Shown: piece by piece, positions 54,981-64,000 of the stretch
How the letters are laid out: the number at the start of each line of letters is the position of its first letter
How positions within the stretch are numbered: the first letter of the stretch is position 1
DNA from: Kingdonia uniflora
Lineage: Eukaryota; Streptophyta; Magnoliopsida; Ranunculales; Circaeasteraceae
Assembly (NCBI GenBank): GCA_014058105.1
Contig: JACGCM010000155.1
Location: 930,001 to 994,000 of the forward strand
Direction of reading: 5' to 3'
Length of the DNA stretch: 64,000 nucleotides
Translations under genes and position numbers: made by a program
The notes under the pieces: model-generated
The model's database searches: none
What the model was told of the DNA's origin: nothing
The model's input: only the letters and a program-made list of their open reading frames with translations

Positions 54981-56526
54981 AGGGTTGACCCTAGGTTATA
55001 AGGGGCCTAACCTGAGGTTCCAAAGTGGGGCCCGCCAAGGGGAATTTTTCCCATTAAAAAGGCAATAAAATGAAAAAAAATGGTGAAGAATGAACATCTC
55101 AACTTTGAGTAACTTGGCTCAATTTAAGCACCCAAGCAACTTTAGGTTTATGAATGTTTTGGAACACGTTTTATATAACATTTTTCCATTTGGGGCCCTT
55201 TAATAGATAATTAGAGAAAAGAAGGTTTTGTCTAAATTGTTGATTTAATAGTAAAATTATGGTCAATGATCAAAGATAGAGTGGGGTTGGAGAAATTAGA
55301 AATACTGATGAATTTGAAGGAAACAAATGAATGTATCAAAAACTAGAAAACAATATCTTTTCTTTAAGAAGAAGTGAATCAGGGTTTGGAAATGCGCGTA
55401 GCAAATCCAATTTACATGTAAATATTTCCTAAAGAGTGAAGAAAAAATTATTTTGTTTAATTTTGTAATTTGGAAGTAAAATTAATGTCAAGGATCAAAG
55501 ATAATGCAGTGTTGGAGAAATCAGAGAGATATACATATTAAATCCAAGAAAATAAATGTACATGGAACTGGATTTTTTTAGAGACAACTTACTTCTCTGT
55601 TTAGAGAAAATTACTTCATAGCCTCTGAAGTTTGAGCTCCAATGATACTAATCCCCAAACTAAAACTGAATGATTAAATTAGTTTCACCTAATTTCCATG
55701 GTTTTGATGTTTATAGCGGTGTGCGCAATGTAAGTTGTAGGTGAGAAATTATTATAAGAGCATCTCCAGTAGTAGAGATTTTGAGTGTGGGTTGGGCGAT
55801 TTTGTGAGCCCCTACTCAATGCCATACTTTTTTTCCTTTCAATAGTAAAAAAATTGGGTGTGAGTTGCTGTGTTGGCAGTTTCAGAACCCAACCTGGTGT
55901 GGGGAGCTCGCATTAAAAAAAATGGGTGTGATGGGATTTAAATCACAGTACAGACTAAATTACACCGCGTAGATTAATTAATTTTTATTGGTGTGATAGG
56001 AAATGAATAATTGTAGCGGCGAAATGAATCCTGTCACAGACTAAAATTTTATTTTCATTAAATAAGCCCTGCCATATCAGTACTAAGTGCTGGAAGACTT
56101 AGAGTGTGGGTTGGGCATTTGGGCTTTGACCCGTGGGGCTGGTACACCCAACCCATACCCAGCTGCAGGAGATGCCTTAAAGATAAGATAGAGATTCTAA
56201 AAGATGTAAGGGTAAAAACACTTCCCTAGTAATCAATATGAACAAATGCACACATATATAGAGAAGGAAGATGCCATTTTTGATATGAACTTGAAGAGTT
56301 ATAGTTTATAACCCTTAGATGGCTATATATAGAAGGCTACAAACTCTTTAAAATTTACCCATAAAACCAAGTTTGATGGGCTATGTTAGGAGTCGGTGGG
56401 GACACCCCAAACCAAGTTCGGGTACCAGGCTTTTTTCTAGCAATCCCCCTTTTTTTTGGGGGGGGGGGGGGCATATCTAGATGACTTACCTCTTCTTCAC
56501 ATTGCAAAACCCCATAGTAAATTCCT
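54981..56526. repeat. array unit 9, class b
   Basis: 1546 bp; MITE at 55758-56177; ends in a G homopolymer. Confidence 0.8.
55758..56177. mobile_element. Tourist-like MITE copy in unit 9
   Basis: 420 bp. Ends GAGCATCTCCAGTAGTAGAG and AGCTGCAGGAGATGCCT. Confidence 0.78.
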
Positions 56527-57501
56527 AGGGCTCGCCTTATGTTTTAAGGGGCCTAAGATGAGGTCCTAAATTGGGGCCCGTTAACGGAGTTTTTTTCCTA
56601 TTAGAAAGGTAATATAATGGAAAAACAATGGTAAATAATTAAATTCTCAACTTTGAGTCCTCTAATAGACAACGAGAGAGAGAAAATATTTTGTCCAAAT
56701 TGTTGATTTGGAAGTAGAAATGCGGTCAATGATGAAAGAGAAAGTGGGGTCATAGAAATCAGAAATATTGGCGAATTTGAATGATATAAATGAATGTACC
56801 AAAACAAGATCATGTTTTAGAGGGTAAATTACGCCCCAATTCAGCTTTCTCAACAATTATTTTTTAGGAGAAACAATATTTTTTTCTTTAAGAAGAACTG
56901 ATTTTAGGGTTTGAGAATGCACGTAGCCCACTATTTACTTGCAAAAATTTCCCAAAGAGTCGGTAAAAAATTGTTTTGTCTATTTTTGTGATTTTGACGC
57001 AAAATAGTAGTAAATGATCAAAGATAATGTAGTGTTGGAGAAATTAGAGAGAGATATATATTATATTTGCCAAAATGAATGTACCTTGAACTGGATCTTT
57101 TTGCATTCAAATTACTTCATACCCTCTAAATTTTTAGCTCCAATGATACTAATGCCAGAACTACAATTGAAGGATTTAATTAGGTACATTTAATTACCTT
57201 GGTTTTTATGTATAGAGTGGAGTGTGCAATGTCAGTCGTAGGTGAGATGTACGCAGAAATATAAAACAGAAAATCTAGTCGATGTAAGGATAAAATCATT
57301 TCCCTAACAATCAATATGAATAAATACACACATATATAGAGAAGGGAGATGCCATTATTGATTTGAACTTGAAGTGTTACAGTTTACAACCCTTATGAGA
57401 CTAGATATAAAGGTTTCTCAGTCTTTAAAATTTTCCTACCCTAAACCCAATTTGGGTCCTTATCAGACTTGTTCCTAGCAATCCCCCATAGGGGGGAGGG
57501 G
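56527..57501. repeat. array unit 10, class e (MITE absent)
   Basis: 975 bp, the shortest. Empty MITE site near 57248-57275 (ACGCAGAAATATAAAACAGA). Confidence 0.8.
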
Positions 57502-59075
57502 AGGCCCTACATTTTAAGGGGACTAAGTTGAGGTCCCAAAGTGGGGTTACTAAGCGGAATATTATTTCCATGAAAAAAAACCATGGTAGAATTAACATCT
57601 AAACTTTCAACAACTCGGTCTCAATTTAACAACCCAGGCAACTCTACGTTTCTAAAATTTTTGGAATACTTTTTATTGAAATTTTTTCCCTTCGGGCTCT
57701 CTAATAGACATTGGGAGAAAATAGTATTTTGTCTAAATTATTGAGTTGGAAGTAAAATTGCGGTCAATGACTAAAGGGAAAGTGGGGATGGAGAAATCAG
57801 AGATACTGACGAATTTGAAGGAAACAAAAGAATATACATAAAACAAGAACAATTTTAAGAGGCCAAATTACTTCCAAAATTCAGCTTTTTGGGCAAACAA
57901 AATTGAAGGAAATAATATCTTTTTCTTTAAGAAGAAGTGATTTTGGGTTTGAAAATGCGCGTAGCCAATCCGATTTTCTTGCAAATATTTCTCAAAGAGT
58001 TAGGAAAAATTGTTTTGCCTATTTTTGTTATTTTGACGTAATTTTTTGGTAAAGGATCAAAGATAATGCAGTGTTGTTGAAATTAGATAGAAATATATAT
58101 TATATCTGAGAAAATGAATGTTCCTTAAACTGGATCTTTTTGGAGATAAATTACATCCCTGCTTAGAGAAATTTCTTCACAGTCCCTAGAGTTTGAACTT
58201 CAATGATACTACTTCCCAAACTAAAACTGTAGGATTAAATTAGTTTCACCTTATTTCCTTGGTTTTGATGTTTAGAGTGGAGTGTGCAATGTATGCCGCA
58301 TGTAAGAAATAGGCATGAAAACATCCTCAGTAAATGTGATTTTGAATGTGGGTTGGGTTTTTTTGTCAGCCCACACTCAAAACCCAGACTTTTTTCCTTC
58401 CAGTAGCCATAAAATAGGCATGAGTTGCTAAGTTGGCAGTTTCAGAATCCAACCGGGTGTGGGGAGCTCATACTTAAAAAATGGGTGTGAGAAGGTTAAA
58501 ATATCGCGTGGACTAAATTACACCGCGTAGATTTAAAAAAAATGGTGCGAGAGAAGATGAATAATTGTAGTTGATTAAAGAAGTCTGCCGCGTATTAAAA
58601 CATTATTTTTATTATATAAAGATCCGCAACCTCGGTACTGACTGTTGGAAGAATAAGAGTGTGGATTGGGTTTTTGGGTCTAACCTGTGGGCCAGGTACA
58701 ATCAACAAATACCCAATTGCTGGAGATGCTCTAATAATACGACATGGAATTTAGATGATGCTAGGATAAATGCAGTTCCATAATAATCAATATGAGCAAA
58801 TATACACATAGATAAAGAAGGGAGATGCCTTTATTGATATGAACTAAGTGAGTTATTGTTTACAACTCTTATGAGGCTATATATACATGGCTACTAACTC
58901 TTTAAAACTCTCCCATGAAACCCAAGGTTTATGGGTTGAGTTAGGAGTCGGCGGGGACACCCGAAACCCAGTTAAGGTCTCTACTAGACTTGTTCCAAGC
59001 ACTCCCCCATGGGGGGTCCCTACATCTATACGACTTGCCTTATTTTCACATAACAAAACCCCATAGGCAAAACCT
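57502..59075. repeat. array unit 11, class c
   Basis: 1574 bp; the anchor itself is damaged (GAGGCCCTACATTTTAAGGG). MITE at 58318-58732. Confidence 0.78.
58318..58732. mobile_element. Tourist-like MITE copy in unit 11
   Basis: 415 bp. Ends AAAACATCCTCAGTAAATGT and AATTGCTGGAGATGCTCT. Confidence 0.75.
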
Positions 59076-60682
59076 AGGGCTGACCCTAGGTTAAAAGAGG
59101 TCCAACATAAGGTTCCAAAGTGGGGATGGAGAATTTTTTTCCTAATAAAAAGGCAATAAAATGAAAAAAATCATGGTAAAGAATGAACATCTCAACTTTG
59201 CGTAACTCGGCTCAATTTAAACACCCAAGCAACTCTAAGTTTATGAAAGTTTTGGAGCACGTTTTATATAACATTTTACCATTTGGGACCCTCTAATAGA
59301 CAATTAGAGAAAAGAATATTTTGTATAAATTATTGATTTAGAAGTAAAATTGCGGTCAATGATCAAAGAGAAAGTGGGGTCCGAGTAATTCGAAATACTG
59401 ACAAATTTGAAGGAAACAAATTAATGTACCAAAAACTAGAACAATATTTAAATACCAAATTACTTCCCAATTAGCTTTTTGGGAAATTTTATTTGGAGGA
59501 AGAAATCTCTTTTTCATTAAGAAGAAGTGATTTTGGGTTTCAGAATGCGCGTAGCCGATCGAATTTACTTCCAAAATTTCCCAAAGAGTCAAGAAAATAT
59601 TTTTTATATCTAATTTTGTGATTTTGAGGTAACTTATGGTCAAGGATCAAAGATTATTATGCGTTGGTGAAATCAGAGAGAGATACATATTAAACTCGAG
59701 AGAATGAATGTACTTAAAATTGGATATTTTTGGAGACAAATTACTTCCCTATTTAGAGAAAATCCCTTCACAGCTTCTAAAGTTTGAGCTCCAATGATAA
59801 TACTTCCCAAACTAAAACTAAAGGATTATATTAGTTTTAACTAATTTCCTTGGTTTTGATGTTTAGAGCAGAGTGCATAATGTCAGTCTTAGGTTTAAAA
59901 TGGGCATAAAAGCAACTCCAGCACTTTAGATTTTGAGTGTGGGTTTGGCTTTTTTCTCCGCCCACACTCAAAACCCATACTTTTCTCCTTAAAGCAATCA
60001 AAAAATTAAGTGCGAGTTGTTGAGTTTGCAGTGTCAGAACCCAACATGGTGTGAGGAGTCCAAACTAACAAAAATGGGGGTAAGGATTTCAAAACACAGC
60101 ATAGTATAAAATACAACGCACAGATTGATTTTTTTTGTAGGTATGAGAAGGGATGAATAATTATAGCGGAGTAAAGAAGTCCACGTGGACTAAAACATTA
60201 TTTTCATTAAATAAAGACACGTTACTAGCACCGACTGGTGGAAGTGCAAGAGAGTGGATACGGATTTTTGGGTTTGAGTTGTGGGCCAGGTACACCCAAC
60301 CCATACGAATCTGCTGGAGATGCTCTAAAGATAAGATAGGGAACCTAGAAGATGTACGGTGCAAAGTTGATCCCTGACAATCAATATGAACAAATACATG
60401 CATATATAAAGAAGATAAATGCCTTTATTGATATTAACTTGAAGAGTTACTATTTATAACCCTTCTAAGGCTATATATAGAAGGCTACTAACTCTTTAAT
60501 ACTCTCACATAAAACCCAAGGTTTATGGGCTGGGTTAGGAAAAGGTGGGGACACCCCTAACCCACTTCTGGTCCTTTCCAGACTTGTTCCTAGCATTCCC
60601 TGTTAGGGGGGGGGGGGGGGGGGTCCCTATATTTATACGACTTGCCTCATCTTTGCCTAACAAAACCCCGTAGAAAAAACTT
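59076..60682. repeat. array unit 12, class a
   Basis: 1607 bp; MITE at 59908-60326; ends in a G homopolymer at about 60606-60622. Confidence 0.8.
59908..60326. mobile_element. Tourist-like MITE copy in unit 12
   Basis: 419 bp. Ends AAAGCAACTCCAGCACTTTA and ATCTGCTGGAGATGCTCT. Confidence 0.75.
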
Positions 60683-62227
60683 AGGGCCGACTCTAAGTTT
60701 TAAGGGGCCTAAGGTATGGTCCTAAAGTGGGGTCCGTTAAGGGAATTTTTTCCCATTAAAAAGGTAATAAAATGTAAAAAAACATGGTAGAGAATGAATA
60801 TCTCAACTTTGAGTAACTTGGCTTCATTTAACTACCCAAGCAACTTTAAATTTCTAAAACTTTTGGAGCACATTTTATAGAACATTTTACCATTTGGGGT
60901 CCTCTAATAGATAATTAGAGAAAAATAATTTGGTCTAAATTGTTAAGTTAAAAGCAAAATTTTGGTCAATGATCAAAAAGAAATTGTGGTCAAAGAAATA
61001 AGAAATACCAACGAATTTGAAGGAAACAAATGAATTTACCAAAAACTGGAAAGAAAAATCATTTTCTTTATGAGGAAGTGATTTAGGGTTTGGAAATGCG
61101 AGTAGCCGATCCAATTTACATGTAAATATTTTCCAAAGAGTGAAGATAATTATTTTGTATAAATTTGTGATTTTGAAGTAAAAATTATCGTCAATGATAA
61201 ATGACAATGTAGTATTGGAGAAATCAGTGGGATATATATATTAAATCCATACAGATGAATGTACTTGGAACTGGATTTGTTTGAGACAAATTACTTCTCT
61301 ATTTAGAGAAAATTACTTCATAGTCTCTGAAGTTTGAGCTCCAATGATATTAATCTATAAACTAAAACATAAGGATTAAATTAGTTTCACCCAATATCCA
61401 TAGTTTTGACGTTTAGAGCGGTGTGCGCAATACAAGTCGTTGGTGGGGAATAGGCATAAGAGCATCTCCAGCAGTTGTGATTTAGAGTATGGGTTGGATT
61501 ATTTTTTGAGCTTACACTCAAAAGCTACACTTTTCTCCTTTCAATAATCAAAAAATTAGGTGTGAGTTGCTGAGTTGGCGGTGTCAGAACCAGCCGGGTG
61601 TGGGGAACTCGCATTCAAAAAAAATGTGTGTGTGGAGTTTTAATCACAGTGCAAAATAAATTACACCTCGTAGATTAAATATTTTTTTATTGGTGTGAGA
61701 GGAGATGAATAATTGTAACGACGTAATGAAGTCTGCCGCGGACTAAAACTTTATTTTCATTAAATAAAGGCCTACCACATCAACACCAACTACTGGAGGA
61801 CTTAGAGTCTGGGTTGAGTTTTGGGGTCTAACATGTGGGCCAGGTACACCCAACCATACCCAACTACTGGAAATGCCCTAAAGATAAGATAAAGAACCTA
61901 TAAGTTGTAAAGGTAAAATCACTTCCCTAACAATCAATATGAATATAAATACACACATATATAGTGAAAAGAAATGCCATTATTGATATGAACTTGAAGA
62001 GTTATAGTTTACAACTCTTAGGGGACTATATATAAAAGGCTTCAAACTCTTTAAAGTTTTGGCATTAAACCAAGGTTGATGGGCTGGGTTAGGAGTCGGT
62101 GGGGACACCCTAAACCAAGTTTGGGTCCTTACTAGACTTTTTCCTTGCATTCCCTCTTCGGGGGGTGGGGGGAATATCTAGATTACTTACCTCATCTTCG
62201 CTTTTCAAAACCCCATAGACAAATCCT
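60683..62227. repeat. array unit 13, class b
   Basis: 1545 bp; MITE at 61460-61879. Confidence 0.8.
61460..61879. mobile_element. Tourist-like MITE copy in unit 13
   Basis: 420 bp. Ends GAGCATCTCCAGCAGTTGTG and AACTACTGGAAATGCCC. Confidence 0.78.
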
Positions 62228-63107
62228 AGGGCCGACCCTATGTTTTAAGGGGCCGATGCTAAGGTCCCAAATTGCGGCCCGTAAAGACAAAAAAATTTCC
62301 CATTAGAAAGCCAATAAAATGAAAAACCAATGGTAAAGAACTAATATCTTAACTTTCGGTAACTCTGCTAAATTTAAATACCCAAATTACTCTAAGTTTC
62401 TACAAGATTTGGAGTGCTTTTTTAAAAATATTTTGCCATTTGGGGTCTTCAAATAGACAATGAAAGAAAAAAATATATATCCAAATTGTTTATTTAGAAG
62501 TAAAATTGTGATCAATGATCAAATATAAAGTGGGGTCGGAGAAATCATAAATACTTGCGAATTTGAATGATATAAATGAATGTACCAAAAGCTGGGATAT
62601 GTTTTAGGGGGCATATTACATCCTAATTCTGATTTTTGGGAAAAAAGTTTTTTTGGGGGATACAATATATTTTTTCCTTAAGAAGAACTGATTTAGAGTT
62701 TGAGAATGCGCGTAGCCGACGATTTACTTGCAAATATTTCCCAAAGTCTCCGGAAAAAATTGTTTTGTCTAGTTTTGTGATTTTGAAGTAAAATTATTGT
62801 GAAGGATCAAAGATAATATAGTTCTATTGAAATTTGAGAGATATATATTAAATCCTAGAAAATGAATGTACCTAAAGATGGATATTTTTGCAGACAAATT
62901 ACTTCCTTGTTTAGAGAAAATTACTTCACACCCTCTGGATTTTGAGCTCTAATGATACTACTGCCTGAACTAAAACTTAAGAATTAAGTTAATTGCACCT
63001 AATTTCCTTGGTTTGGATGTTTAGAGCGGAGTGTGCAATGTAAGTCATAGGTGAGAAGTAGGCAGAAATAAAAAATTAAAAATCTAGAAGATGTAAGGAT
63101 AAAACAC
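62228..63107. repeat. array unit 14, class e, truncated
   Basis: Empty MITE site near 63055-63080. The unit breaks off at GATAAAACACC (63107), losing the LTR-like and G-run part, and joins directly to the middle of a class a unit. Confidence 0.78.
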
Positions 63108-63519
63108 CAAATTATTTTTTAATTCAGCTTTTTGGGAAAAATCTTTTTGGCGGAAACAATCTCTTTTTCTTTAAGAAGTGATTTGGGGTTTTAGAATGCG
63201 TGTAGCTGATCAAATTTACATGCAAATATTTCCAAATAGTCAAGAAAATATTGTCTTATCTAATTTTATGATTTCAAAGTTAAATTATGGTCAAGGATTA
63301 TAAATAATACAGTGTTGGTGAAATCAGAGAGAATTACATATTAAATATGTGAAAATGAATATACCTTAAACTGGATCTTTTAGGAGACAAATTACTTCCC
63401 TCTTTAGAGAAAATTACTGCACAGTCTCTGAAGTTAGAGCTCCAATGATAATATTTCCCAAACTAAAACTAAATGATTAAATTAGTTTTACCTAATTTTT
63501 TTGGTTTTGATGTTTAGAG
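63108..63519. repeat. array unit 15, class a, partial
   Basis: Starts AATTATTTTTTAATTCAGCT, corresponding to the middle of unit 7 (about 48830), and runs to GATGTTTAGAG, where the second hAT-like element begins. Confidence 0.75.
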
Positions 63520-64000
63520 TAGGGCTGCACACAGGTCGGGTAGGCACGGGTTTAAGCCTAGTGCTGATCCGACCCGGGAAAGTCGGGTCTCATATTTTTA
63601 AACCCGAATCCGAACTGGCCAGCTTCAAGATCCGGACTGAAACCTAATTGAAATTTTCACATTGGGTCAGGTTTTAACTCGGGTTTAAAGATTTAACTTT
63701 AAAAAAATTTCACACTTAACCACGTGAATTCAACCAGCTCTTTCACCAAACTTCTCTTTATTATAAAAATAAATAAATTTGACTTCTCAACCAAGCCTTC
63801 ACTTCTCTTTCACCTCACCTCATTTCTCTTTCACCTTCACTTCTCTTTCACCAAGTCTGAAGTGGCTTTGAGTTTAAACTGCCGAAGCAACTAGTCTCTC
63901 TTTCCATGTTCCCGACGAAGCAACTAGTCTTTCAAACCGTTTAAGCAACTTGTCTTTCAAAACGATTCTTCTTCTTTTGGTTTGACAAAGAGATTCTTCT
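63520..64000. mobile_element. second hAT-like element of the same family, running off the window
   Basis: Begins TAGGGCTGCACACAGGTCGG and is clearly related to 41451 onwards for at least 160 bp (GATCCGACCCGGGAAAGTCG against GATCTGACCCGGGGAAATCG). It then differs, with CTTTCACC and GAAGCAACTAGTCT repeats. It is inserted into the last, partial array unit. Confidence 0.68.

Larger units (their letters stand above)
36291..63519. repeat. macro-satellite array, 15 units of mostly 1.55-1.6 kb
   Basis: The word AGGGCCGACCCTAGGTTTTA then AGGGGCCTAA, or a close variant, recurs at 36291, 37892, 39443, 40554, 43396, 44971, 48440, 50034, 54981, 56527, 57502, 59076, 60683 and 62228. Between these anchors all other landmarks keep one order: AACATCTCAACTTTGAGTAA, GTGGGGTCGGAGAAATCAGA, AATGCGCGTAGCCG, GAGCTCCAATGATACTA, GATGTTTAGAGCGGAGTG, a MITE site, AACAATCAATATGAAC, GGCTATATATAGAAGGCTAC, GGTTTATGGGCTGGGTTAGG, and a G-rich hotspot. 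After removing insertions most units are 1545-1610 bp; those without the MITE are about 1.0-1.1 kb. No protein is encoded; the many short open frames in it are not conserved between units. Confidence 0.95.

Noticed and set aside
37820..60622. Treating each G run as a separate biological element
   Set aside because: They occupy one homologous site per unit and their exact lengths may be assembly artefacts, so they are reported once as a hotspot.
36308..61207. Dozens of open frames of 60-100 codons inside the macro-array
   Set aside because: They do not keep frame between units, have no known motifs and shift with single-base differences; chance frames in AT-rich repeats.

Overview
The window is nuclear DNA of a flowering plant, probably a eudicot. 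The evidence is a spliced plant-specific agenet/DUF724 gene, plant mobile domain (PMD) coding sequence, Ty1/copia and Ty3/gypsy retrotransposons, L1-type LINE remnants, PIF/Harbinger and hAT-like DNA transposons, and two unrelated tandem-repeat arrays. There are no bacterial operons, no rRNA and no CRISPR. I cannot name the species. Only one recognisable host gene is present; almost everything else is repeat or decayed mobile DNA.

Layout. 1-2165: decayed Ty3/gypsy pol on the minus strand. 2878-3269: small hAT-like element with a tRNA-like segment. 3619-8353: a 4.7 kb PIF/Harbinger element holding an ORF1 remnant, the C-terminal end of the DDE nuclease and a broken, intron-containing PMD gene. 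8357-9330: short MITE and hAT-like end. 9330-16495: about 23 monomers of a satellite of roughly 167 bp, split by a 3.3 kb internally deleted copia element with a 5-bp target duplication. 16637-20258: a second PIF/Harbinger element (TTA duplication) with an ORF1 remnant and a paralogous PMD gene but no nuclease. 20262-25212: LTR-type fragments and a second decayed Ty3/gypsy element.

26438-35663 (minus): the host gene, reconstructed as four exons whose splice phases agree. It encodes about 560 residues: two agenet (Tudor-like) domains, an AT-hook linker and a C-terminal DUF724 domain with a coiled coil. Its third intron is about 6.3 kb and is filled mainly by two LINE remnants in the same orientation as the gene.

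36291-63519: a tandem array of 15 units, usually about 1.55-1.6 kb. I sort the units into four sequence classes (a, b, c, e). Classes a, b and c each carry a Tourist-like MITE of about 419 bp at one fixed site; class e units are shorter and lack it. Every b unit is followed by an e unit. The array is interrupted by a 1.26 kb hAT-like element and two truncated copia elements, and ends at 63520 in another copy of the same hAT-like family, which runs off the window.

The observations most worth following are the independent association of PMD genes with two Harbinger elements, the b-e order of the macro-array, and the LINE-filled intron of the DUF724 gene. All coordinates of TE ends, exons and unit classes were read by eye, without database searches.
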